A stretch of 64,000 bases of DNA from Bedellia somnulentella. Its lineage: Eukaryota; Arthropoda; Insecta; Lepidoptera; Bedelliidae. The stretch is from NCBI GenBank assembly GCA_963576735.1, contig OY755176.1, forward strand, positions 19,019,423-19,083,422. Reading direction: 5' to 3'. Under the pieces are notes generated by a model. It was not told the DNA's origin, ran no database searches, and saw only the letters and a list, made by a program, of their open reading frames with translations. Each line of letters begins with the position of its first letter. Positions within the stretch are counted from its first letter, which is position 1. Both the position numbers and the translations under genes were made by a program. This document shows, piece after piece, positions 20,966-30,232 of the stretch.

Positions 20966-22183
20966 TGGACATACATATACATATATATCTCACGGCTATA
21001 AACCCCTAAAAGGGGTAGCCAGAGCTTCGGAATTAGAAAATTCTTCAGTCATTTTGGGAAGAAGTGGGGATACGATTGCAATCTATACTTATAATAAATC
21101 TGTAGAGAGGTCAATTCTGTACATGAAATATATTTTCAAAATAACTATCAGGTGATGATTAGGGATCGATACTGATGCCAAAAATGTAATCAGTAAAATT
21201 TTTGTCTGTCTGTCTGTCTGTCGGTTTGTATCATCCTTATGGAAACAAAAACTACTCCACGGATTCTAACGAAACTTGGTACAATTATTCTTCATACTCC
21301 TGCGCAGGTTTTTGTATACTTTCCAGCAGAGTAGTAAAGGGGAATTTTGGGATATTTTGGGAAAACGGGAGAAGTTACTCCATTTTTTAAGCTTCCGTCG
21401 CGTGTGCAGCCTTAATGGTTAAACTTACATAGAAATCATGTATGACGGAAAAATTCTGCATAAAATTTTCTAAAAAAAATTTTTAACAGTCTATGTCTAT
21501 CTTCTACGGTTGACTCACAATAACACGTGTAATTCCTGATAGCTTAGCAGTTCGGAACATTCTGATTATATTTGTTTACTCTTACGTTTGTAAACCTCTC
21601 ACTCATCCCTAATTTAAATAAGTTAACATCATTACCTATTCAATAAAAAAGAATCATAGAAATCGGTAGACAAACACCGAAATTATACATAAAATAAGCC
21701 AGCGCGCCCGTGACCAAAACCAAATCTTTACTAATTTATATATAACTTACTAGATGGCGCCAGTATTTGCATCCTACATCATGTAATGATTTCTTTTTAG
21801 ATTGTTATGAATACTTCATAGCGTTTTATTCTAAAATTTTCTATTAAACGGAAATACTGAATCGTTCATAAAAGCGCATTCAAAATCACCACTACACTGT
21901 TCAGGGAGTGCTATAAATTTAATAAATTGAAAACATTGTGCTAAATTTTACAATGCTTAAGCAGGGACTGAAGAAAGAAACCTCTGATATTTAGAAAAAC
22001 AACGCTACCCGTGCGAAGCTGGGACGATCCACTAGTGCAAAATAAATGCTTTAGTGGTGGGTCCCAAACCACATCGCCCAAAACTCACTTAAAATACCCT
22101 TCTTCCTAAAACAGTCACCTCTTACGATCACCCATGGGAAGCAATGGGGTAGTGCTATTCTAAGCCGATGATATACAGCAACT
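20966..22183 (-). repeat. SINE1 copy split in two by a Helitron
   Basis: 3' part at 20966-21081 (tail CATACATATAC to GTGGGGATACGATTGCA) and 5' part at 22036-22183 (TGCAAAATAAATGC through TATACAGC). Removing the Helitron rejoins the SINE1 body at A/T. Confidence 0.75.
21082..22035 (+). mobile_element. Non-autonomous Helitron, 954 bp
   Basis: It starts TCTATACTTATAATAAATC at 21082 (preceded by A) and ends GATCCACTAG at 22035 (followed by T), with the lepidopteran GTGCGAAGCTGGGACG 3' region and a short CCC..GGG hairpin before CTAG. The inside has a GTCT repeat at 21201 and no helicase ORF. Such elements are mobilised in trans by Rep-helicase Helitrons. Confidence 0.8.
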
Positions 22184-22876
22184 AAATCAATCAATTCAAT
22201 CCTCTCATGAATTTTGAAAATAAACAATAAAAATACTGTAATATTCTTCTAATTGCAAAACAGCGTATCAACTTTTTAATTAGAATTTTACTCAAAAATT
22301 TTGACAACAACTTCTTGTTATAAAACACCAAATTTCGCGACCATGCTTCTGAAATATTATCGCCATTATTAATGATCTTACTTAGAGTGCGAAAAGTTTG
22401 CCGTAAAAATATTTTGTGACCCTTCGAGTATTTTTGACCCCTACTTTTGTTATATAATTAAAAATCCTAAATTTCTATTAATTTTTAATTTATCATGGTG
22501 TGGTGATGTGATGTAAGTTGGCAACAACAATGGTCTAGTGGTTAGAAGGCAAGTTATGGAAGCCTTAACTGAAAACCAGCTTAAAATACTTTTGCAGCTT
22601 GGCAATATGAAGCGCTGAGTTAGGACCTAGATTGTGTAACCATAGCACTAATTTTTGCTTCAAAAATGTTGTGTTCCGATTTGTGTAGGTACATTTTTTT
22701 GTTGTATGGTGTTATTTTGACATGAATAAATGAGTTATCTATCAATTTAAGAGGCCTGTAACTCATGAATTTATGCAAAGGACAATTATTATTGTGATAG
22801 ATACTGATATTGTTGACCGACTTGGATATTATTCAGATGTGTTCTTTATTTGTACTGCTCCAGTAGCTCTGATAAC
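22184..22876 (+). other. No gene; third copy of the CR1-like 3' hairpin
   Basis: At 22560-22626 the stem CTTAACT / AGTTAGG encloses CTGAAAACCAGC and GCGCTGAG, matching the hairpins at 17872 and 18848. Flanks are AT-rich and unassigned. Confidence 0.5.
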
Positions 22877-23133
22877 ATACATACATACATACATATACTC
22901 ACGGCTGTAAATCCCTAGAAGAGGTAGCCAGAGCTAAGGAATTAGAAATTACTCAGCCACTTTTGGAAATGTGAGTGGGGAAAAGATGGTAAAAGTAAAG
23001 GTTGTTGGTGATGGGTCTCCAACCGCATCGCCCAAAAATCCCTTAAAAGCCCCAATACCGTTAGTCGCCTCTTACGTACACCCACCGGAAGAAATAAGGT
23101 AGTGCTATTCTAAGCCTACTAGCACTACACAGC
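22877..23133 (-). repeat. SINE1 copy, full span
   Basis: CATACATACATACATATACT tail at left; complement of the CGGCTTAGAATAGCACTA head at right, with a small change (GCCTACTAGCACTACACAGC). Confidence 0.75.
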
Positions 23134-23279
23134 TAGCTCTGATAACTAAAACTGTATTTCATCAATTTTGATAAATATAATGAAAATAAATAAATCTATT
23201 CATATTTTATTCCGTATCAACTACAAATTGCATATGCACATAAAATAAATCTCAAACTCAACTCAAACGATGATGCAGT

Positions 23280-23715
23280 ATATCCCGAATAGGTTTGCTG
23301 AGGTACTAATATTTCTAAGCAACACATGACATTGCCACCTGGTGTTCAGAGTATCCAGATTTTGCTGGGACTGTGTACTCACGAGATAAGGGACAGGCCT
23401 AACGCCGGTTTTGTACGAATACACTTTGACATGGCTTAATACAACTTACCCATGTGGTTTTCCTCACGATGTTTCCCTAACCGTAAACAACCATGATAAA
23501 TTAACCACTCATTTGACTTGAGAAAAGACGCATTGGTTTATGCCGGACTCGGGGTTCGAATCTGTCTGCATGACTGATGGGAGTTCCCATCTATTGAGTG
23601 CAACTCAGCCATGTGGGTTTTCTATGATATGGTAAATTAAACCCACAATTGTCTTTATAAAAGACAAATTGGTGTAGGTACGACAAGGAAACCTAACCCA
23701 CGCCTGTCTGAATGA
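23280..23715 (-). repeat. SINE2 copy, diverged, with partial internal duplication
   Basis: Minus-strand SINE2 from GATGCAGTATATCCCGAATA to the tRNA head near 23570. A second, partial head-proximal segment (AAGACAAATTGGTGTAGG) follows to about 23715. Confidence 0.6.
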
Positions 23716-23739
23716 CACGTTAGTTCTTATTCATTAAAT

Positions 23740-23996
23740 GTTGTTGCCTTCCTATGGCACCCCACTGGTGCACAGGGCCTGCACAAGCTCCCGCCACGCC
23801 TTCCTGTCTGCCGCGACTTCCCTGGCCGCACTCCAACTCAGTCCCGCCGCTCGCAGCTCGCTCTCCACGCTCCGGCGCCAAGTGTGTACGGGACGGCCGC
23901 GGGCTCGCTTGCCGTCCGGTGGTTTCCACTCGAATGCGATGCTGGCGTTTGTGGTCCCTCTTCGAAATGTGTGCCCCATCATTAAATATCATATAT
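23740..23996 (-). pseudogene. GC-rich RTE-like LINE C-terminal fragment
   Basis: On the minus strand it encodes FEWKPPDGKRARGRPVHTWR and SAAREVAADRKAWRELVQAL, the basic C-terminal tail of an RTE-like LINE distinct from the (TATG)n family. It is flanked by the 12-bp duplicate TATTCATTAAAT (ends at 23739 and 24008), so it is a short 5'-truncated insertion. GC content is far above its surroundings. Confidence 0.65.
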
Positions 23997-24051
23997 ATTC
24001 ATTAAATATCTTTTTAAATTTAATTTTATACAATGTAGTGTAGTGTTGGCT

Positions 24052-24302
24052 AGCTGTGTAGTGTCGGCTTAGAATAGCACTACCCCATTTCTTCAGGTGG
24101 GTGTACGTAAGAGGTGACTAGCGGTATTGGGGCTTTTTAGGGATTTTTGGGCGATGCGATTAGAGCAAACCCATCACCAACAACCTTTATTTTTATTATC
24201 TTTTCCCCCACTCAAATTTCCAAAAGTGGCTGAGGATTTTCGAATTCCTTAGGTATGGCTATCCCTTCTTGGAATTCATAGCCGTGAGTATATGTATGTA
24301 TG
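24052..24302 (+). repeat. SINE1 copy (subfamily A)
   Basis: GCTGTGTAGTGTCGGC head to GTATATGTATGTATG tail; complete. Confidence 0.75.
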
Positions 24303-24755
24303 ATAAATTAAACCCTCATTTGTCTTTATAAAAGACAAACTGGTTAAGGCCAGATGGTAGTTCTTATTCATTAAACATCTTTTTAAATTTAATAATACTA
24401 TCTACATCATTATAATAATAATATAATACATCTTTGACTGTACACTTGAACCAAATGATCAGTCAGCTCAACTCAACTGTAACGTACAAGTATGTACCAA
24501 CATTGATTGGAAACTATTATTGCGCCCTTACATGAACGTGACGTCACACGTCTAACAACATCGTAAAATTCACGAGTATTTGTATCCTGCTTTATTTATA
24601 TTGGGACAAGGACTTGGGAGGAAATATAGTTTGAATCATTTATCGGTAATAAATACAACAAAACTTGTATCTCATAGCTTTAGCCTCTTAGAAAGATAGA
24701 AAGAAAAAATATACACACAAAATAAGTAAAGATCTCCTAAGTATAAGCATAAAGC
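24303..24755. other. No gene; SINE2-derived remnant at the left edge
   Basis: 24303-24395 repeats sequence found at 23635-23740 (TTGTCTTTATAAAAGACAAA and AGTTCTTATTCATTAAA), a local duplication. The rest is unassigned. Confidence 0.35.
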
Positions 24756-24995
24756 ATAAGCATAAACGTTCACGCCGAATATCCCCGAAGGGGTTGGCAG
24801 AGGTACTAATACTTCTGAACATCACGTGACTTTGTCACCTGGTGTTCAGAGTACCCACGTTTTGCTTGAAAAGTGTACTCACGTGACCCTCTCACCTCCT
24901 GCCCGTTTTGTATGAATATACTGTCACATGAATCAGTAAAACTTAGCCATGTGGGTTTCCTTACGATGTTTTCCCTCAGCTTTAACAACCATGAT
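24756..24995 (-). repeat. SINE2 copy with (AAGCATA)n tail, 5'-truncated
   Basis: Tail AAGCATAAAGCATAAGCATA then AACGTTCACGCCGAATATCC to CCATGATAATGATT. The tail unit differs from the ATGTT form and matches the split copy ending at 43240. Confidence 0.65.
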
Positions 24996-25031
24996 AATGA
25001 TTAAATAATACAATAAAGTATTTTAAAAATA

Positions 25032-25280
25032 CTGTGTAGTGTCGGCTTAGAATAGCACTACCCCATTTCTTCCGGTGGGTGTACGTAAGAGGCGACTAAC
25101 GGTTTTGGGGATTTTAAGGGATTTTTGGGCGATGCTGCTGGAGACCCATCACCAACAACCTTTATTTTACCATCTTTTCCCCACTCACCTTCCAAAAGTG
25201 GCTGTGGAATTTCTAATTTCTCAGCTCTGGCTACCCCGTTTAGGGATTTATAGCCACGAGTATATGTATGTATGTATGTA
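25032..25280 (+). repeat. SINE1 copy (subfamily A)
   Basis: CTGTGTAGTGTCGGCTTAG head to TATGTATGTATGTATG tail; complete. Confidence 0.75.
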
Positions 25281-25321
25281 TTATAATAAGTAGAATGTCA
25301 AGAATTAAAAGACAGAATAAA

Positions 25322-25395
25322 AATAAATCTCGAGAGGTTTGTCAAAACTGTACAGAGAAGTGATTGATAGTCCCTGTCTACCCCTAAAGGCCTAA
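25322..25395 (+). pseudogene. Decayed RTE 3' end
   Basis: TCGAGAGGTTTGTCAAAACTG and GATTGATAGTCCCTGTCTACC correspond to the RTE C-terminal EVCQDRTKWRSIVSAYP region with many changes. Confidence 0.45.
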
Positions 25396-26139
25396 GTATA
25401 CTTTTTGTTTGTTAAATATACAATGTATGCTACTTTCCGAATTTTTTTTTTCTAAATGAAATCTCTACAGTATTGCCAATTCGCTCGTAACACATATTTG
25501 ATATAATTTATCAATGTTCAAAACTCTTAACGACATATTTGGGATTCGTACTCCAAATTAATGTTAAGATTTCCTTAACCACATTCAATGACATAAATTC
25601 ATTCGAAATCGAAAATGTTCTCAACTTTTTCGCCGCATTTTTTTACCCAATTTTTCTTTAAGCTTTTTGTGATTTCGCAATTTATTTTTCTTTGAACGTG
25701 AACTTTTCCATTTTCTACTTTTCTTTTATTTTAAGTAACAAAATTTAAGCTGATTTATGGATTGTATATTTGTATTGAAAATTTAGGTAGTTATGTAAGT
25801 TTAAAAGCCAAATTTGTCCAAAGCTCAGTTTTGCCTTTGTATTAAAGAAATAACACAAGAATTGGGATAAGATACTTAATAAAGTCAAAGAAAGAAAAAA
25901 CAAATTTCACTTTAGAGTTAGAACCCAGTATTGTACAGTTATCCACAGTGAACAAATAAAAAAATCTAAATATCTGAAACACCCGAGATGGGGCTATAAA
26001 AGCCTGGTGTAAGCCAATTGCGTCGTCTAAAGAGGTTTAATGATAGTACATGATTTTGTTCTTATGCTGATGTGGAAACAAAGAGCGCAATAAGTATATA
26101 TAGTATAGTTTGTATTGTTCAGGAGAATGTATTATGTAA
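25396..26139. other. No gene seen
   Basis: AT-rich, no recognised element. Confidence 0.3.
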
Positions 26140-26310
26140 CGTAATACGACATAGTGATAAAGATGAAAAATGAGATTTGATAAATAAGGTGTGAGATATA
26201 ACGTTGTAAAAAAGATAGAATAGGAAATTTTGCAGTGGTTTGTGCACATGAAACGTACGGACGAAAGTAAATTCGCGGAAGGACTTTTTGATGTGCCGAC
26301 CAATTTCAAT
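26140..26310 (+). pseudogene. Decayed RTE fragment
   Basis: GTAAAAAAGATAGAATAGG and GTGGTTTGTGCACATG align with the RKIEKGMLRWFGHIERMDD coding region of RTE copies at 8452 and 54184, with indels. Confidence 0.45.
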
Positions 26311-26499
26311 TGTGCAATTCAGTCGAAGATTCCAAGAACCGATACGTTTTAAAATAACGGGTGACCTAAATGTGAAACAATGGAAGTAAAAGGCCAATAG
26401 AGGCACTAAATTGGGAACCCAAACAAGGCTGTTCTAGGCAGACTATGTAGACTATGACCAAATCGCCTAATTCAAGAAAATGGACATGTAGACGGGATC

Positions 26500-26665
26500 C
26501 AATGATACATACACAGCTATGAATCTCTAAAAGAGGTAGCCAAATCTGCAGATTCAGAAAATTCCTCAGCTACTTTTGGAAGTTAAGTGGGGTAAAGATT
26601 GTAACGTTAATGTTTTGGAGATGGGTCTCCAACCCCATCGTACATAAATCACTTAAAAATTCCCG
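26500..26665 (-). repeat. SINE1 copy, 5'-truncated; left arm of an inverted pair
   Basis: Begins after GACGGGATCCAATGATACAT (26490) and contains AGAGGTAGCCAAATCTG and GATGGGTCTCCAACCCCATC. It faces the plus-strand copy at 26826. Confidence 0.6.
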
Positions 26666-26825
26666 ATGCAATGATAGTCACCAATTCCACTTCGCATCTG
26701 GTGACGTTTACCGCCTCTTTAACATAAATATACTCACGCTTTTTACTGCCATCAGGACAGGCAGCCTCTAATAATATTCACTTTCCCGTGATCTGGCAAT
26801 TACTAAAACCCTCATTTACATCTTT

Positions 26826-27080
26826 GCTGTGTAGTGTCGGCTTAGAATAGCACTACCCCATTTCTTCCGGTAAGAGGAGGAGTACGTAAGAGGCGATTAA
26901 CGGTATTGAAGCTTTTAAGGGATTTTTGGGGGATGCGGTTGGAGACCCATCACCAACAACCTTTATCTCACCATCTTTTCCCCACACAACTTCCAAAGGT
27001 GGCTGAGGAAAGTCTCATTCCCTAGCTCTGGCTACCCCTTCAAGGGATTTATAGCCGTGAGTATATGTATGATGTATGTA
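26826..27080 (+). repeat. SINE1 copy; right arm of an inverted pair
   Basis: Complete copy ending TATGTATGATGTATG. The sequence just beyond, ATCATTGGATCCCGTC, is the reverse complement of the flank left of the copy at 26500. Confidence 0.7.
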
Positions 27081-27440
27081 TCATTGGATCCCGTCCACAT
27101 TTTTACAAACTCTACACACTTTACAAACTCTATTTGATCTAAATATGTCCTACATCGTCATCCTCTTTCAACATATAACTGTTAATGCCAGTTAACCCAA
27201 CAAATCATATACTTCGCCAGCCATTACGAAGGAACGCGCGATTAATTTTATCCCTGCATAATATCACTGACGACATTCACAAACAAACAGTCTCAGCCCA
27301 GTATTTATGTTTATACTTCGAAGACGATTCACAGACGGTACAGATAACTTTGGACTATAAAGTTATTGTGGAGAAAACGCTTTATGTGTTTTTTTTCTCC
27401 ATATTTTAAGGTGAGTCTTTGACAGGGCCACTAAGAGGTT
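27081..27440. other. Unassigned; weak exon-like signal
   Basis: A consensus donor (AAG|GTGAGT at 27408-27416) is preceded by a 74-codon frame that stops right at the donor, and by only a short open stretch in the phase that would splice. No gene model is supported. Confidence 0.25.
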
Positions 27441-27606
27441 TCACATACATTCATCACATATGCTCACGGCTATATACTCCTAGAAGGGGTAGCCAGAGCT
27501 TGTGAATTAGAAATTCTTCAGCCACTTTTAGAAGGTAAGAAAGGAAAAGTCTCCAACCACATCGACCCAAAATCCCTTAAAAAGCTCCCATACCCTTAGT
27601 TGCCTT
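27441..27606 (-). repeat. SINE1 copy, 5'-truncated
   Basis: CATATGCTCACGGCTATATA at the tail side; TCTCCAACCACATCGACCC in the middle; the head is lost. Confidence 0.65.
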
Positions 27607-27764
27607 CGCTTAAGGGGTTAAAGGGTTGTAGCGTAAATGATTTGTAGGTGAACAGTGGCCCAAGCTTATCTGATTGCAAAGCCCAGGTTTCCCTTTTTGG
27701 AATCATCTATTTCTTTACTTACTTTCTTGTGCTACACACTAATAATTATTTATCACTATTAATT

Positions 27765-28005
27765 TATCATGTTTGTTAACGGTGAGGGAAAACATCGTCA
27801 GGAAACCCACATGGCTGAGTTTTACTTAGTCATGTGACAGTGTATTCGGGCCTGCCCCCTATCACGTGAGTACACTGTCCATGCAAAACGTGGGTACTCT
27901 GAACACCAGGTGACAAAGTCACGTGATGTTCAGAAGTATTAGTACCTCTGCCAACCCCTTCGGGGATATTCGGCGTGAACGTTTATGTATTATGTTATGT
28001 TAGTA
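27765..28005 (+). repeat. SINE2 copy, 5'-truncated
   Basis: From TTTATCATGTTTGTTAACGG to GGCGTGAACGTTTATGTATT and an ATGTT tail. Confidence 0.7.
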
Positions 28006-28109
28006 ATTATTATACGATCGAAAATACGATCTTTTTGTTATTGAATATTGTTAATGTTTGTGTATTTAATCGGGCCGTTGAGTCTTTTAGTAAATAATTT
28101 ATTTTGCAG

Positions 28110-28257
28110 CAAAACATTTCCTTCAAATTCTTTCATGTATCCTCATGCGTCGCCAAACAGGAAACCCTCCAAATTAAATATGCTCTTAAAACGCTCTAAA
28201 TACAGGTTAAATAATCAAGGAATACCAGAGCCTCCCGATGTAGCGAATTTATTGTAG
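28110..28257 (+). CDS. Candidate last coding exon of an unrecognised host gene
   Basis: A good acceptor (ATTTATTTTGCAG, AG at 28108-28109) is followed by an open frame to TAG at 28255: 48 residues including PHASPNRKPSKLNMLLKRSK and NNQGIPEPPDVANLL. The exon would begin in phase 2 (one base, then codons from 28111). Basic and Ser/Pro-rich composition is protein-like and shows no transposon signature. No upstream partner exon is seen nearby, so it could belong to a gene with long introns. I do not recognise the family. Confidence 0.35.
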
Positions 28258-28377
28258 ACTTAAAGCATATATTTTATATCAAACTTACATACATACAAAA
28301 AATCTTTACCTAGCTGATATATAGTAAAATGTTGCATATTTGTGTATTTATTACATTAATTTATTATTTGTTTATGC

Positions 28378-28793
28378 CGTGTATTGGAGCTTTTTAATTG
28401 ATTTTTGGGCGATGTGGTTGGAGACCCGTCACCAAAAATATTTGTTACTACCATCGTTTAAGTTAGTTTTAAGTAAGCTTAATATCTTATTATTATTTTT
28501 TTGGCCTTGTTTTGTGCATCTACCCAAATAATTAATTTATCAATCTCACCTTCCAAAGGTTGTCTGGAAGAGATCGCTTTTAGCGATAAGATCGCCAATT
28601 GTGCCTCACTGTAAACTGTTTGATCATATTATTACTTTTGTCAATTTGTGTTTGATGTGCAATAAAGAGTTATTCTATTCTATTCTATCTTTTCCCCAAT
28701 CAACTTCCAAAAGTGGCTGTGGAATTATTCATTCCAAAGCTCTGGCTACCCCGTTAAGGGATTTATAGCCGTGAGTATATGTATGTGTGTATG
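28378..28793 (+). repeat. SINE1 copy split by a (TTCTA)n-tailed element
   Basis: 5' remnant at 28378-28455 (TTTTTGGGCGATGTGG to ACTACCATC) and 3' part at 28680-28793 (ATCTTTTCCCCAATC to TATGTATGTG). The two halves meet at the ATC of the SINE1 ACCATCTTTTCC motif. Confidence 0.65.
28456..28682 (+). repeat. LINE/SINE 3' end with (TTCTA)n tail, copy 2
   Basis: Contains a perfect hairpin ATCGCT-TTT-AGCGAT (28570-28585), GTGCAATAAAGAGTTATTC and a TCTAT repeat at the end. Inserted into SINE1. Confidence 0.65.
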
Positions 28794-28945
28794 TTGTTTT
28801 TGTGTATTTTATAACTACGTGACTCAGTAGATATTTAGGCATTACATGTATGTATGTATATTTACGTATATTTTTTTGTGTAAACTATATTTATTAGTTA
28901 ATTTGAATGTTTTTGTTCATGAAAACCTCATACGGGGATTATTTC

Positions 28946-29099
28946 TAATAAATAAAGAATAAATAAAGGAAAGAAAAAGTTCGACACAGGCGGGAATCGA
29001 AACCAATTGGCAGAGCGAAGGGGGCGTATACCCGAGGTCGCGGGTTCGATTCCCGCCTGTGTCTAAATTTTTCTTTCCTTTATTTATTCTTTATTTATT
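28946..29099. repeat. SINE3 inverted dimer (palindrome)
   Basis: The minus piece GACACAGGCGGGAATCGAA (28983-29001) faces a plus-strand tRNA-like domain ending TTCGATTCCCGCCTGTGTC at 29062. The flanking AATAAATAAAGG and TTTATTTATTC stretches extend the arms to about 55 bp. Confidence 0.7.
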
Positions 29100-29252
29100 A
29101 GATATATTTATAAATGTTAATTATAAACAATTTATAATTAATAAATTCTTCAGTAGAAATAAGTTTAGCTGTTGAGTTTTTGTTTAATATAATTAATGTA
29201 AAATAGTTGCTAAGTACTCCCATTTTATTAGGTCTTGTACATCTACCGATTG

Positions 29253-29409
29253 TTTTTATTAACGTACTGATCTCACCATTCAAAAGTTGCCTGGTAGAGA
29301 TTGCTTTGAGCAATAAGACCGCCAAGTGTACTTCTATTTAAGAAATAATCTGTATAAGATGTCTTTATCTGTGATGTACAATAAATAGTTTTCTATTCTA
29401 TTCTATTCC
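29253..29409 (+). repeat. LINE/SINE 3' end with (TTCTA)n tail, copy 3
   Basis: The hairpin here is ATTGCT-TTG-AGCAAT (29299-29313): relative to copy 2 both partners of one pair changed (C-G to T-A). Ends TGTACAATAAATAGTTTTC and the TCTAT repeat. Confidence 0.65.
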
Positions 29410-29616
29410 ACATACATATACTCACGGCCATAAATTCCAAAAAGGGGTTGCCAGAGATTCAGAGCTAGAAACTCCTAAACCACATTTGGAGATTAATAGG
29501 GGACAAGATGGTAGAAAGAAAGCATCGTTGTTGATGGGTCATACACTAAGTTCCTTCTTAACGACAGCTGTGGGAAGTAAGGGGTAGTGACATTCTTAAC
29601 CGGCACGACACGGCAA
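29410..29616 (-). repeat. SINE1 copy, diverged (subfamily B)
   Basis: CATACATATACTCACGGCC tail side; complement of the subfamily B head (GTGACATTCTTAACCGGC) at right. Confidence 0.65.
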
Positions 29617-29774
29617 TGTATGTATGCTATTTATCTAATTTGTTGCACATTTCATGATCATAATATTGTATAATAAAGTTAAAAATATAAATAATGGCAT
29701 GGCTATGTCAGTATCTATAGGAAAACATCACGTATAGTTTAATATTAAAATAATTAATTAATTTAATTAATAAA

Positions 29775-29905
29775 CAACCGTGATAGCCTAGTGGGTAGAA
29801 CACTCGGTTAACGTGCAAACGACTAGTGTTCAAATCCTGTGTCGGGCCTACACCAATTTGTCTTTTCTAAAGACATATGTGTGGTTAATTTATCATGGTT
29901 GTTAA
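29775..29905 (+). repeat. SINE2 split copy, piece 1 of 3 (head)
   Basis: ACCGTGATAGCCTAGTGGG through TTATCATGGTTGTTAA, then the TIR transposon begins. The next piece resumes at 37612 with TAACGGTGAGGG. Confidence 0.85.
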
Positions 29906-30232
29906 TAGTATAGGATCCCGCTATAAGACGACCTTCATCGGGCTGGTTAATAATAATAAAAAAAAAATAATAAAAATTTATTCAGTTTTCAAAAGTACAT
30001 AATATTCGTCTTAACCTAGTAAGTTATTTAGAGTACAAAATATAACATTTTCCTGTTCCTGAGCTAGGTAATTTACCTGTATTTCAGGCAACAATAAACA
30101 AAAAAGGCTTAAACTATCAGTTTTCATATAATGGTATTGCAAGGTAGTGTATAAATTATTATTATCAGAATTAATTGTATCTAACTAATTGTATTATTAT
30201 GATAAAAAATATATAAATAAAAACATCTTATA

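Noticed and set aside
27185..27409. 74-codon ORF followed by a good splice donor
   Set aside because: Its stop codon precedes the donor, and the frame that would splice is open for only about 20 codons.
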